A DNA stretch of 64,000 nucleotides from Cryomorphaceae bacterium. Lineage in GTDB: Bacteria > Bacteroidota > Bacteroidia > Flavobacteriales_D > Parvicellaceae. Location of the stretch: the NCBI GenBank assembly GCA_905182525.1, contig CAJJBV010000004.1:258068-322067 (forward strand). Direction: 5' to 3'. The notes beneath the pieces are model-generated. The model made no database searches, was not told the origin of the DNA, and saw nothing but the letters and a program-made list of their open reading frames with translations. Every line of letters begins with the position of its first letter. Position 1 is the stretch's first letter. The position numbers were made by a program, and so were the translations under genes. Shown in pieces: positions 43,515 to 53,776 of the stretch.

Positions 43515-44805
43515 TTATTCATTTTTATTAATATAATCTTTTTTTAAAGATTTTCTAATATTGTTTTTTAAAAAAACATATGCTAACGTTAAAGAAAGTA
43601 TATAAAAAACACATTGCGTAAAGGAAATAACGTAAAGTATCTTTATATTATTACCAAACAAATTATGTCCCAGGTACAAAGCGATTAGTATAATTAATAA
43701 ATGAAATAAATCAAAAAAGAAAATCTCTTTTTGCCTACCAAGTCTAATAAATATGTAGGAAAGTGATGATGTAACAAACATTATTCCCATCCAAGGAGAT
43801 ATTATTTTAATAATATAAAGTAATCCAGACCATTTCTCTCCAAGTATATATTCAACTAATGATGGAGGAATAAAATATAATATGATCCATCCTAATATAG
43901 CTACCAATGTTAGCCTTTTTACCCAGTAATTATACGATGAGATTAATTTTTCAGGATTATCTATTTGAGCTATTTCATTGTAGTAAACTTGTGCAAAAGA
44001 TGTAGAAAAAATCATACAAATTAAACCTAGATATTGAATCCCAGCTGCAGTAAGACCGCTAAATTCTTCACCATAAAATCGAGTTAGTACAACTAGAATG
44101 ACAAGATTAATAGAACTTCCAATAAAAAAACCAGGAGAAGTAAATGAAATAAATTTTTTATGTTTTTTAAGCAATCTTTTTTCTTCTAAATCATGTTTTT
44201 TTAGCCATTTAAAAGATTTAAAAAATTGTTTAAAATAAATTAAATTGGCAGAAAATAAGCCAATCATTCTTCCAATTATTAGTCCAGTAAAATTAAATCC
44301 AATGATTCCATTTAATACTTGAGTTAAACCTCCAGTGAAGCTGTGAGTTATTTTTGATAAGCTAATACTTGAAAACTGCTTTGATCTTGTGAAAAACGAT
44401 TGAGAAATCTGAATCATACCATTTGCAAGAATTCCTAGAGGCATTAATAGTAGAAGTATCCATTCATGTTTAAAAACCTCAATTTCATTATAATAATAAA
44501 TAGTAAATAGTAATCCACCAATTATAGATGTATATATACAATATTTAATACATATTCTAAGTAAAGTCAATGCAGGTTTATCTTCCCTTTCTAAAATTAA
44601 TCCACTTTCTAGTCTTAGGGAGCTAACGCTGCTAAATACTAAAGAAAATTCAAAAAACAACCTAAAAGGTGCGTATTCTTCAGGGGAATAAAAGTAGCGC
44701 TGAAGTATAACTAAAGCTATGAAATTAATTATTTGAGCTAACCAAGCCCCAGAAAATAAATTACCTACATTTTTTAAAAAATTGTATGTTTCAGATTTTA
44801 GTCAA
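43515..44805 (-). CDS. Oligosaccharide flippase (Wzx/MOP superfamily), frameshift near the start
   Basis: A membrane transporter that flips lipid-linked sugar repeat units for surface polysaccharide. The uninterrupted frame begins with a spurious TTG (MFFEFSLVF); reading back in frame gives NFLKNVGNLFSGAWLAQIIN and ILQRYFYSPEEYAPFRLFF, the normal flippase N-terminus. Removing one A at TTGACTAAAATCTG links this to a TTG start at 44805, two bases after the previous stop. Twelve or so helices follow, with YGEEFSGLTAAGIQYLGLIC and LRLGRQKEIFFFDL-like motifs (IRLGRQKEIFFFD). About 430 residues in all. Confidence 0.82.
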
Positions 44806-44807
44806 TT

Positions 44808-46107
44808 CTAAGAAATGTTTTTATCTACCCATTGGAAGAAAAATAACGTGTTAAATACAGCAAAAAAAACAACACCACTTTGGGTTTCAAGCATTGATTC
44901 AGTAAGGAAATTAATTGTAATCAGTATTAGAAATAATGAGTATAGATAATCTTTGGTTTTTAAACTTTTAAAAAGCATTATAATTGTAAAAAAAATAATT
45001 GTGCAGCCTCCGATTAGCCCATGATCAAGAAAACATTGTAAAAATTGGTTGTGACTGTTTAAATTTTTATTATCTAATTGTTTATAGTCTTTATTTTTAT
45101 ATAGTTTATTTAATTCAACACCACTCAATCCTTCTCCATATCCAAATATAATTTTTTCACTAATCAACTCTAAAGAACATTTCCATGTAATAATTCTAGT
45201 AGCTGATGATGAAAAATAACTTGATTCTTTTGTCAGTTTCAAAAATATTATGACTGATATAATTAATTAGTCGATTAGATCTAGATTTTACAGAAGGGAC
45301 TGTTTTGAAAATTAGTTATAAATGATAAAATAATAGCCAATAAAAACCAAAATTAATTTTGTTAAAAGACTTTCTTTTTATTGAAAAACATAACAAATAA
45401 AGTAGTAATTAAAATATTTGATATCCATCCTGTTTTTGACGAAAGTAGTATTATAAAAAAGTAAAAAGTAAAATTAAAATATAAGTCAAGGGTCTATTAA
45501 TATTAAAACTCTTAATCGGACTTATTAAATGATAATATAATATTCCAACTATGAAGTTTAAATACATTGCAAAATAACTTGGATGATGAAAGTAAGATAG
45601 ATTTTGATACGTAAAAGCACTTCTATTATCTAAAAAGTAAAAATTACAAATTGATATAATAAGGCAAATTATTACTGCAACTAATTCCCCCAGAATAAAT
45701 ACTTTTAAAAAAGTATATAAATATTTCTATTTTAAATTCTATTGCAATTAAACAATAATTGGTATAAAAATAAGCGATAATTTTACTTCTAGTTCTTACC
45801 AATAAGTATCAACAGAATTTAAAAATAGTAAATGAAAGAAGGGGATTAACCATAGTAAAACTGTTGTAAGTTTAATCCAAACATTTTTTTTTTTAAAAAG
45901 AGAATAGTCACCTGCAATTATGCCCGAAATAGTAAATAAAATAATGATAGAACCCATTAGATCTAATTATGTAGGTATTATCAAATAATTGAATTCTGGA
46001 ATGTTTTTAATAATGGAATGAAGAAAGCTATTCCAAAAAAAAGAAATAATATTTAGTTTTTTATAATTTAAATATTTAGAATTAAATATATTCTTTATTA
46101 TATTCAT
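44808..46107 (-). pseudogene. O-antigen ligase/polymerase (Wzy/WaaL-like), disrupted by several indels
   Basis: An ATG at 46107, two bases after the epimerase stop, begins MNIIKNIFNSKYLNYKKLNI, and pieces of one membrane protein then appear in alternating frames: GSIIILFTISGIIAGDYSLF, ELEVKLSLIFIPIIV, FYFLDNRSAFTYQNLSYFHH, IILLSSKTGWISNILITTLF, and finally the intact C-terminal frame (45242 to 44808) with SHNQFLQCFLDHGLIGG and ESMLETQSGVVFFAVF. These match the O-antigen ligase domain (SSKTGW and the HNxxLQ loop). At least five or six lesions fall in about 900 bases, far more than in neighbours. It is either a decaying gene or poorly resolved sequence. Confidence 0.75.
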
Positions 46108-46109
46108 AT

Positions 46110-47096
46110 TTAATTAATTTTAAAATAGTTCCAATACCATTCTATAGCTGAAGTGAGACCTTCTTTTAAGCTGTGAGAAGGGTTGTAGCCAAGTAATTTG
46201 TTTGCCTTCTCTATTGACGCTAGTGAGTGTTTAACATCTCCAATTCTCTCAGGACCATTAATTACAGTAATATTTTTAATTTCTGGGTCAAAATTAGAGA
46301 GTAATGATTTTAAATTCTCAATTAATTCAATGAGTAAAGACTGACTACCACAAGCTACATTATAAACTTGATTTAAAGCATCTGTATTCTTTGTCGTTGC
46401 TGCAAGTTCATTTGCCTGAATAACATTATCAATATATGTAAAATCTCTACTTTGAGATCCATCTCCATGAAGAATTGGAGACTGATGATTTATAAAAGAT
46501 TTAATAAATTTTGGAATAGCAGCAGCATATGCTCCATCAGGATCCTGCTTTCTTCCAAATACATTAAAATATCTTAATCCAATTAGTTCAAGACCGTATA
46601 AATTTGAAAAAACACCTGCATACAATTCATTGACATATTTAGTTACTGCATATGGGGACAATGGTAAACCTATTTCACTTTCTATCTTAGGAAGCTTTTT
46701 AGAATCTCCATATGTTGAAGAACTTGCTGCATATACCACTCTAGATACCTTATTATTTTTAGCTGCCCATAAAATGTTTAAAAAACCATTAATATTAACC
46801 TCATTAGTTTTTAAAGGGTTCTCAATTGATCTAGGTACCGATCCTAAAGCAGCTTGGTGAAGAATAATGTCGATGTTTTCAGTAGCTTTTTGGCAATCTT
46901 CAATTTTTGTGATATCTCCATTAATAAGCTTAAAATTAGGATTATCTAAAAAGTTCTCAATATTTTCTTTTTTCCCAGTTGAAAAGTTATCTAAACAGGT
47001 GATTTTATTATTTTTTTGAAGTAAGTATTCTATAATGTTAGAACCAATAAATCCAGCTCCACCAGTAACAAGTACTTTTTTATTTTCTAATGACAT
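46110..47096 (-). CDS. UDP-N-acetylglucosamine 4-epimerase-type NAD-dependent epimerase (WbpP/TviC-like)
   Basis: A 328-residue SDR-fold nucleotide-sugar epimerase. NAD loop VLVTGGAGFIGSNIIEYLL, catalytic Ser-rich strand VVYAASSSTYGDSKKLP near residue 122, and YxxxK in SPYAVTKYVNEL near 148. The stretch LHQAALGSVPRSIENPLKTN and NVFGRKQDPDGAYAAAIPKF are typical of WbpP/Gne enzymes converting UDP-GlcNAc and UDP-GalNAc. It heads a polysaccharide run with the ligase and flippase on the minus strand. Confidence 0.92.
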   Translation of the reverse strand: MSLENKKVLVTGGAGFIGSNIIEYLLQKNNKITCLDNFSTGKKENIENFLDNPNFKLINGDITKIEDCQKATENIDIILHQAALGSVPRSIENPLKTNEVNINGFLNILWAAKNNKVSRVVYAASSSTYGDSKKLPKIESEIGLPLSPYAVTKYVNELYAGVFSNLYGLELIGLRYFNVFGRKQDPDGAYAAAIPKFIKSFINHQSPILHGDGSQSRDFTYIDNVIQANELAATTKNTDALNQVYNVACGSQSLLIELIENLKSLLSNFDPEIKNITVINGPERIGDVKHSLASIEKANKLLGYNPSHSLKEGLTSAIEWYWNYFKIN

Positions 47097-47114
47097 AAAT
47101 TAAATATAAAGTAT

Positions 47115-47387
47115 TCAGTTTTCTAATTCCTCTTTAAGTTTCATGATTTCTTCACTAAGATGATCAAACTCCACAGAACTGTTTTTTCTTATAGATTCCG
47201 TAGCATATTCTAAAGAGGTCATGGCTAATAGATCTTGCATATCTACAACAGCATAATTATCTTTTAAATTCTTAATATTATTATCAATTTCAGAAACAGC
47301 TTTTCTTATTTTTTCTTCCTCTTCTCTTTTAATAGTCAAAGGATATGTCCTTCCTCCAACAATTACTTTTATAGAAAGTTCACTCAT
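47115..47387 (-). CDS. zapA: Cell division protein ZapA
   Basis: A 90-residue ZapA, which bundles FtsZ filaments at midcell. The N-terminal globular part has LSIKVIVGGRTYPLTIKREE, and the C-terminal coiled coil includes DMQDLLAMTSLEYATESIRK. It follows a small coiled-coil gene by 3 bases, an arrangement common in Bacteroidota. The expected rny gene is not downstream here; polysaccharide genes follow instead. Confidence 0.93.
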   Translation of the reverse strand: MSELSIKVIVGGRTYPLTIKREEEEKIRKAVSEIDNNIKNLKDNYAVVDMQDLLAMTSLEYATESIRKNSSVEFDHLSEEIMKLKEELEN

Positions 47388-47390
47388 CTT

Positions 47391-47684
47391 TTATTTATTA
47401 ATTAAGGCAATACATTTATCTATTTCTCTAACCATTTCATTAATCATTAACTTAACATCAGTTGTTGAACCCACTTCATTACCATCTAATTGACTCGCTA
47501 ATTTCAGCATTTTGAGCTGATCATTTAATACAGTTATATTAGAATTTAGAGCACTTATTTCTTGTTCTTTAGACAAAATATTTTCTTTAATTTTTGAGTT
47601 TTCATGATTTTTAAGATTTAATTCATCTTTCAAATTATTGATAAAAACTCTAATGTCATTAATTGCAGAAATTTCTTTATCCAT
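47391..47684 (-). CDS. Small coiled-coil protein encoded upstream of zapA
   Basis: 97 residues, almost entirely heptad-patterned (INDIRVFINNLKDELNLKNH, NITVLNDQLKMLKLASQLDG), with no signal peptide. Coiled-coil proteins of this size precede zapA in many Bacteroidota and may be division partners comparable to ZapB, but the family is not characterised. A strong promoter-like sequence lies 18 bases upstream of the start codon. Confidence 0.8.
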   Translation of the reverse strand: MDKEISAINDIRVFINNLKDELNLKNHENSKIKENILSKEQEISALNSNITVLNDQLKMLKLASQLDGNEVGSTTDVKLMINEMVREIDKCIALINK

Positions 47685-47701
47685 GTATTAAAATATTTTC
47701 A

Positions 47702-47731
47702 CAAAGTTAAATCTATATTGATATTCTCAAA
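47702..47731 (-). promoter_or_regulatory. Putative promoter of the coiled-coil/zapA operon
   Basis: Minus strand: TTTG (47731-47728), 18-base spacer, TAACTTTG (47709-47702), a complete Bacteroidota consensus. Start codon at 47684. Confidence 0.65.
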
Positions 47732-47803
47732 TTTAAAATTAATTGTGAATAAAAAATCAAATTTATAGTATCTATTTTCTATAATTATCATAAGATTTGT
47801 CAA

Positions 47804-49494
47804 ATGCACTTCAATATTAAAGTTCTTACCCTAATTTTATTTTTATTCTTCTCCAAACCAATTTTTTCCCAAGTAAAGATTAATAATAATTTTAGATCTC
47901 CAATTGGTATTCCAATTGCACTTTCTGGAAACTTTGGAGAATTAAGATCAAATCATTTTCATACGGGTATAGACATTAAAACTAATGGTACTATAAATTA
48001 TAAAGTTTATTCAATAGAAAGTGGATATGTATCAAGAATAAATATTTCTCATTGGGGATATGGAAAAGCTATTTATATAGACCATCCAAATGGTTATACT
48101 AGTGTATATGCACACTTAGATCATTTCCCCGAAAAGATTGAAAAAATAATAAGAAAAGAACAATACAATTTAAAAACAGAAACTTTAACTTATTATTTAG
48201 ATAGTTTGGCAATTAAGGTTGAAAAAGGCGAAGTAATTGCATACTCTGGAAATACAGGTGGATCATCTGGACCCCATCTTCATTTTGAAATTAGAGAAAC
48301 TATTTCTGAACATCCTGTAAATCCTCAATTATTTAATTTTGATATTTCAGACAATAAAAGTCCAGTCATAGAGAAATTAAAACTTTATGTATTTGACAAT
48401 AAAGATTTTTCACCAAACTTTAAAGAAAAATATTTCAATTTAATTAGAAAGGAAAACCAGTTTTTTTTGAAATATGATAGTGTTATAAGTTTAAAAAAAG
48501 GTTTTTTTGGTTTTGGTCTTAAAGCTTTTGACAATTATGATAATAGTAATAATAAATGTGGAATATATTCTATAGAAATGCTAGTTGATGGACAATTAAA
48601 ATATGAATTATTTTTTGATGAAATTGATTTTGAGACCAATAGAGAAATAAACATTCATAAAGACTTTAAAGCTTACCAAAATAAAAGAGAGAAAACGCAC
48701 AAGTTATTTATTCATCCCAAGAATGATTTGCAAATTTATAATAGGGAATTAGGAAATGGATTGCTTTGTTTTAAAGATACTTTACAACATAAAATTAAAA
48801 TACTAGTAAAAGATTTAAATAAAAACAGTTCAGAATTAAATTTTTATGTTCAAAACGAATTGCCTAAATCTTGTGATAACTATTTAGGAAATTCAAAGCC
48901 ATTTATTAATAAATTTTACTCTTTGGACAGTCAAATGGTAATTACTATCGATTCTAACTCTTTATTTGATAATGTAGTAATAGAACCTGTTATTAAGGAG
49001 ACGTTTATACTTTTAAAAACAAAATTATCCCAGTTAAATCTAATTTTATTTTGGCAATTAAATTAAACGATAGTCAGTTAAATAATGCTGATAATTTATT
49101 CATTGGTTATTTTACAAAAAACGGAAACATTAGCAATAAAAATGGTATTGTTTCTAATGGATTTATTAGTGCAGAATTAAATAGTTTTAGAAATTATAAA
49201 ATATTCCTGGACAATTCGCCACCAATAATTAAGCATGCTGTAAATAACATGCAAAAGAATAATAATCAAGAATTAATTTTCACAATAACAGATTCTAAAA
49301 GTGGTGTTGATGTTTACAATGTATTTATTGATGATAATTGGGTGCTTTCCAAGTACAGTTATGAAAATAAAAAGCTAATAGTTCCTTTGGATAAATACTC
49401 AAATATTTTACCTGGCAAACATCGCTGTAGGGTAGAGGCTTTAGACGAACTTAAAAATAAATCATTTTTAGAATTTGAATTCTTACTTAACTAA
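47804..49494 (+). CDS. M23-family metallopeptidase (LytM-like), frameshifted
   Basis: A secreted peptidoglycan endopeptidase of about 563 residues. After a signal peptide (LTLILFLFFSKPIFSQ), the zinc peptidase domain is at residues 25-180: SNHFHTGIDIKTNG (His and Asp ligands), TSVYAHLDHFPE and GGSSGPHLHFEIRE (His-x-His). The second half is beta-rich and Ig-like. The first frame ends at 49066 in a meaningless LLKTKLSQLNLILFWQLN; the other frame reads VYTFKNKIIPVKSNFILAIK before KLNDSQLNNADN and continues to 49494. One indel near 49000 explains this. Confidence 0.9.
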
Positions 49495-49564
49495 ATATTA
49501 ACAATCTAAAAATTGATTATAATTTCTGACTTTATTAATAATAAAATGTTTTTCTTTATTGTAA

Positions 49565-50899
49565 ATGCCTAAACCTACTAAGCAAAATAAAATATTTGTT
49601 CTAGATACTTCTGTGATTTTACACGATCACAACTCTTTGCATTGTTTTGAAGAGAATGACATTGCTATACCCATTACTGTTTTAGAAGAATTAGATAATT
49701 TTAAAAGAGGCAATGACATTAAAAATTTTGAAGCAAGAGAATTTATTAGAATTTTAGATAGGTTAAGTAAAGACTCTACACTATTAGATTGGATTCCAAT
49801 AAATGGTCCTGGGAAAGGGAATTTTAAAATTATAATGGAAGATGAAAATCTTACGACAGATGCAGTTAAAATTTTCGGAAATAAAAATGACCATAAAATT
49901 TTAAATGCTGCTTTAAGCTTAAAAATTTCTAATAAAAAAGATAAAGTAATATTAGTTTCAAAAGATATTAATTTAAGATTAAAGGCGAAATCTCTAAATA
50001 TAATTGCAGAAGATTTTCAGACAGGTAAAATTGACAGGGATAGTACGTTATATAATGGCAAACAATTAATTGAGGAAATTGAATCTGACTTTATAAATAA
50101 ACTTCATAAACAAGGTCAATTACAAGATCTAAGTGTTCTCAAAAATAGAGTTGTTTCCAACGGGTTTTATATTATGAAAAATGGTAAAAGCTCTGCTTTA
50201 GCATATTACAATCCTTTTGAACATCAATTAGAGAAAGTAGATAAACAATATGTTTATGGAATTAAGCCAAAAAACGCGGAACAAACATTTGCATTACACG
50301 CTCTTTTAAATCCAGATATAAAACTAGTTTCTTTGCAGGGGGTTGCTGGTACAGGAAAAACATTATTGGCATTAGCTAGTGCTTTAGAACAACATAATTT
50401 ATATCAGCAAATTGTTTTAGCTAGACCAATTGTTCCTTTAAGTAATAATGACATAGGGTATTTACCAGGCAATGCTGATGAGAAAATCAACCCCTATATG
50501 CAGCCACTATTTGACAATTTAAAATTCATTAAAAGTCAATTTGGGGAAAACGAGAAGAAGTTTAAAAAAATTGTTGAAATGGAAGAAAAGGGGAAGCTTA
50601 AAATTTCTGCTCTTGCATTTATTCGAGGAAGAAGCCTTTCCAATGTTATTTTTATTGTAGACGAAGCACAGAATTTAACACCTCATGAAGTAAAAACAAT
50701 TATTTCAAGAGCTGGGGAAAACACAAAAATCATATTTACAGGTGATGTTTTTCAAATAGATACTCCGTATTTGGATGAACAAAGTAACGGGCTTTCTTAT
50801 TTAATAGATAGGTTAAAAGGAAACGATTTGTTCGCTCATATTACTTTAGAAAAAGGAGAAAGATCAGAGTTAGCTAATTTATCAAATGAATTATTATAA
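49565..50899 (+). CDS. PhoH family protein: PIN domain plus ATPase (PhoH2/YlaK-like)
   Basis: A 444-residue fusion. Residues 10-150 are a PIN ribonuclease domain (IFVLDTSVILHDHNSL, ITVLEELDNFKRG, ILVSKDINLRLKAKS with conserved acidic residues). Residues 235-440 are the PhoH ATPase: Walker A GVAGTGKTLLALAS, Walker B VIFIVDEAQNLTPHEVKTII, then FTGDVFQIDTPYLD. PhoH2 proteins act as RNA helicase/ribonuclease. Despite its name it has no shown link with the Pho cluster here and no repeat array upstream. Confidence 0.94.
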   Translation: MPKPTKQNKIFVLDTSVILHDHNSLHCFEENDIAIPITVLEELDNFKRGNDIKNFEAREFIRILDRLSKDSTLLDWIPINGPGKGNFKIIMEDENLTTDAVKIFGNKNDHKILNAALSLKISNKKDKVILVSKDINLRLKAKSLNIIAEDFQTGKIDRDSTLYNGKQLIEEIESDFINKLHKQGQLQDLSVLKNRVVSNGFYIMKNGKSSALAYYNPFEHQLEKVDKQYVYGIKPKNAEQTFALHALLNPDIKLVSLQGVAGTGKTLLALASALEQHNLYQQIVLARPIVPLSNNDIGYLPGNADEKINPYMQPLFDNLKFIKSQFGENEKKFKKIVEMEEKGKLKISALAFIRGRSLSNVIFIVDEAQNLTPHEVKTIISRAGENTKIIFTGDVFQIDTPYLDEQSNGLSYLIDRLKGNDLFAHITLEKGERSELANLSNELL

Positions 50900-51811
50900 G
50901 TGATTGATTATAAAAAAGCTAGAAAGTTTGGGACTCTTGAGCTCTTGGCAAAACAAGTAGTGGAGGGTTTTATAACTGGGCTGCACCAAAGTCCATTTCA
51001 TGGTTTTTCGGTTGAGTTTGCCGAACATAGGTTGTACAATAGTGGGGAGTCTGTTAAGCATTTAGATTGGAAATTATTAGCTAGGACTGATAAGCTTTTT
51101 ATAAAAAGATATGAAGAAGAAACTAATTTAAGATGTCATATAATAATTGATGCTTCATCTTCTATGATGTTCCCAATTGATCAACCCTACAATAAATTCA
51201 CTTTTTCTGTTGATGCAGCAGCGGCTCTTATTTTTTTAATGAGAAAACAAAGAGATGCATTTGGTCTTTCACTTTGTAGCGATCAATTAGATTTTTATGC
51301 CCCTAGTAAATCTTCTTTAACTCATCAACATTTTTTACTTTCTAATTTAGAAAAAGAATTAGAAAAAAAGAAAGGTGATTTTAAAAATCAAAAAACAGAT
51401 ATTGCTTCAATGATTAATTCATTAGCTTCTAAAATTCATAAACGCTCTTTGGTTTTTATTTTTTCAGATTTCATGGCCATTAATAATTCTGAAGAATTTG
51501 CCAATTCCATAAAACATTTAAGACATCATTTACATGAGATTGTAGTCTTTGATGTTTCTCATAATAATTTAGAGAACCAGCTAGATCTTAAAAATAAATA
51601 TTATAATGTAGTAGATGTAGAAACGGGAGAGTCTATTAAAATGCATCCTAAAGAAATCAAGGAAAAATATATTAAGGAAAGAAGTTTGCGAATAAATGAG
51701 ATTCATGATATGCTAAAGCACCAAAAAGTGGACTTAGTTAGTGCAGATATTGAAAGTGGATTTGAGCAAATTTTATTAGAATATTTATTAAAAAGAAAAA
51801 AAATAAATTAA
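50900..51811 (+). CDS. DUF58 domain-containing protein
   Basis: A 303-residue cytosolic protein of the DUF58/von Willebrand A-like group found with MoxR ATPases and BatA proteins. The family core SVEFAEHRLYNSGESVKHLD, WKLLARTDKLFIKRYEEE, and a MIDAS-like IIIDASSSMMFPID are all present. Translation starts at a GTG directly after the PhoH stop, so the two are coupled. The usual MoxR partner is absent from the window. Function is unresolved. Confidence 0.9.
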   Translation: MIDYKKARKFGTLELLAKQVVEGFITGLHQSPFHGFSVEFAEHRLYNSGESVKHLDWKLLARTDKLFIKRYEEETNLRCHIIIDASSSMMFPIDQPYNKFTFSVDAAAALIFLMRKQRDAFGLSLCSDQLDFYAPSKSSLTHQHFLLSNLEKELEKKKGDFKNQKTDIASMINSLASKIHKRSLVFIFSDFMAINNSEEFANSIKHLRHHLHEIVVFDVSHNNLENQLDLKNKYYNVVDVETGESIKMHPKEIKEKYIKERSLRINEIHDMLKHQKVDLVSADIESGFEQILLEYLLKRKKIN

Positions 51812-51867
51812 AAAAGTATTTATTTTCTTGTAACTCTATTCAAAAAAATTAAATTTGCCATCAATTA

Positions 51868-51941
51868 GGACCGGTAGTTCAGTTGGTTAGAATACCTGCC
51901 TGTCACGCAGGGGGTCGCGGGTTCGAGTCCCGTCCGGTCCG
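51868..51941 (+). tRNA. tRNA-Asp (anticodon GTC)
   Basis: Cloverleaf: acceptor GGACCGG paired with CCGGTCC (51934-51940), discriminator G; anticodon stem CCTGC/GCAGG with loop CTGTCAC giving GTC; T-arm GCGGG-TTCGAGT-CCCGT. CCA is not encoded. A terminator follows at once. Confidence 0.97.
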
Positions 51942-51944
51942 CTT

Positions 51945-51974
51945 AAGCTCTCTCAATTAGGGAGAGCTTTTTTT
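51945..51974 (+). terminator. Intrinsic terminator after tRNA-Asp
   Basis: AAGCTCTC (51945-51952) pairs with GAGAGCTT (51962-51969) around a 9-base loop, followed by a T-run continuing to 51974. Confidence 0.9.
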
Positions 51975-52060
51975 ATCTCAAATTTATTCAATCTATTTCT
52001 TTTTCATCTCATATATATATTATATTATCTTTACAGCTTTATTACTACTCCCTGTAAATA

Positions 52061-53776
52061 ATGAAGCTAAGTATATCTATTTTACTTTTTTTAATAGTCT
52101 CAAATTCTTTGTTATCACAAGATTTTAGTAACATGGAGAAAAAAGATTTGGTTAAATTAAGTGGTGCTTTATCTTTAAACTCCACATTTTATTTAGGTTC
52201 CGCCGAAAGACCACCTTTTTTTTGGCAAATGTCTGGAAATTTAAATATAGTAACACCTCTCTTTACAATTCCAATTTCTTTAACTCTTAGTCAACAACAG
52301 AAATTTTCTTTCAACGATTTTTTTGATTCACAATCAAAAGCTGCTGCTCAACCTTTTAATCAGTTTGGTATGAGCCCAAAGTACAAAAGTGTGACCTCTC
52401 ATATTGGCTATAGATCTTTAAAGTTTTCAGAATTCTCTTTAAGTGGAAATCAGTTTATGGGATTGGGTCTAGACATTAATCCAAAAGATAAATTTGTCAA
52501 ATTAAAACTTGTTTATGGAAGATTTGCTAAAGCAATTGATACCATTGTTCCAGGAAATCTTTCAAAAACCTTTGAAAGGTGGGGTTATGGAATAAATACA
52601 ATAATTGGTACTGAAAAAAATAATTTAGGATTTTTACTTTTTAAAGCAAAAGATATTAAAACATCGATATCTGGTTTTGATACTTTAGTAACATCTAAGC
52701 CAGCTGATAATTTAATTTTGGGAATTACTACAAAACAAAAAATAAGTAAAAATCTAACTTTCGAAGGGGAAATTGATTGGAGTGCCTATACTTACGATAC
52801 TAGAAAAACAGATACGAAATTAGAAGGATACACTTATCTTAATAATTTAGGTTCTTTATTTTATGCAAATAATTCTTCTTCGCTTTCTAAGGCAATGTTA
52901 TGGAATTTGAATTATAAAAAAGACAAACTAAATCTTAAGTTTGGGTACCGAAGAGTAGATCCAGATTATAGAACTATGGGTTCTGTTTACCTAAATAATG
53001 ATTTTGAAGATTTAACAGGTAATATTAAGTATAAATTCTTCGCTGGAAAAATGGGGTTTGCTTTTACAAGTGGTCTCCAAAGAAATAACTTAAATAACGA
53101 TAAAACATCTGAAACTTTAAGATTAATAAGTTCTGTAAATTCTAATTATTCGCCAAAAGATAATAAATGGAACTTAAATATTGGATTTTCAAATTTCAAC
53201 TCTAAAAGTACAATGACAGCTATTAATTTAGGAGTTTCTGATACTATGAGGTTTGCTCAAGTAACCAAAAGTATTAATGCTCAATATAGTATAAACGGTA
53301 AACTAAAAAAGAATAGTTTAAGTACTTTTATTTCTTTTAATTTTCAAAATGCAGAAGTAGGAAGTAATATTGGGGCTCAAAATCAAGAAAAAGCAGAAAC
53401 TAGATTTTATAACTCTTCGATTGGTTCTACTTTGATGATTCCAAGTTTTAATGGATCTATAAGCATTATGGTAAATGGTATTAATAATATAAATAACGAC
53501 TTTAGTACTAGTGCATTAGGTCCATCTTTAAATATATCTAAGAGTTTTCAAACTAAAAAAAATCCAATTCGGTGTAATTTTTCTTTTTCTACACTTAAAT
53601 CATTTCTTGATTTTGTTTCTTCTGGAACTATTTTAAACGGATTTTTCACAGCTAATTATCAAGTAACTAAAAAACAAACCATTGGTATCAACACTTCTTT
53701 ATCTAAAAGAACAGCTAATCAAGGTGATACTACTGAAGAATCAATTGTAACTTTTAATTATAATTATAGATTTTGA
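52061..53776 (+). CDS. Outer-membrane beta-barrel protein, first gene of the surface operon
   Basis: A 571-residue exported protein: signal peptide KLSISILLFLIVSNSLLSQ, then a long series of amphipathic strands (LSGALSLNSTFYLGSAERPP, FTIPISLTLSQQQKFSFNDF, LNIGFSNFNSKSTMTAINLG) ending in the aromatic strand IVTFNYNYRF suited to BAM. No family is recognised. It overlaps the giant gene by 4 bases (TTGA), so the two are translationally coupled and may form a channel/passenger or anchor/adhesin pair. The gene starts 87 bases after the tRNA-Asp terminator. Confidence 0.75.
   Translation: MKLSISILLFLIVSNSLLSQDFSNMEKKDLVKLSGALSLNSTFYLGSAERPPFFWQMSGNLNIVTPLFTIPISLTLSQQQKFSFNDFFDSQSKAAAQPFNQFGMSPKYKSVTSHIGYRSLKFSEFSLSGNQFMGLGLDINPKDKFVKLKLVYGRFAKAIDTIVPGNLSKTFERWGYGINTIIGTEKNNLGFLLFKAKDIKTSISGFDTLVTSKPADNLILGITTKQKISKNLTFEGEIDWSAYTYDTRKTDTKLEGYTYLNNLGSLFYANNSSSLSKAMLWNLNYKKDKLNLKFGYRRVDPDYRTMGSVYLNNDFEDLTGNIKYKFFAGKMGFAFTSGLQRNNLNNDKTSETLRLISSVNSNYSPKDNKWNLNIGFSNFNSKSTMTAINLGVSDTMRFAQVTKSINAQYSINGKLKKNSLSTFISFNFQNAEVGSNIGAQNQEKAETRFYNSSIGSTLMIPSFNGSISIMVNGINNINNDFSTSALGPSLNISKSFQTKKNPIRCNFSFSTLKSFLDFVSSGTILNGFFTANYQVTKKQTIGINTSLSKRTANQGDTTEESIVTFNYNYRF

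Noticed and set aside
45243-46109. A long non-coding region or RNA gene
   Set aside because: Pieces of an O-antigen ligase in alternating frames cover it almost completely.
49565-50899. PhoH as part of the phosphate cluster
   Set aside because: It is the PIN-PhoH2 type, 9 kb away, with no repeat array upstream; the name alone is not evidence.
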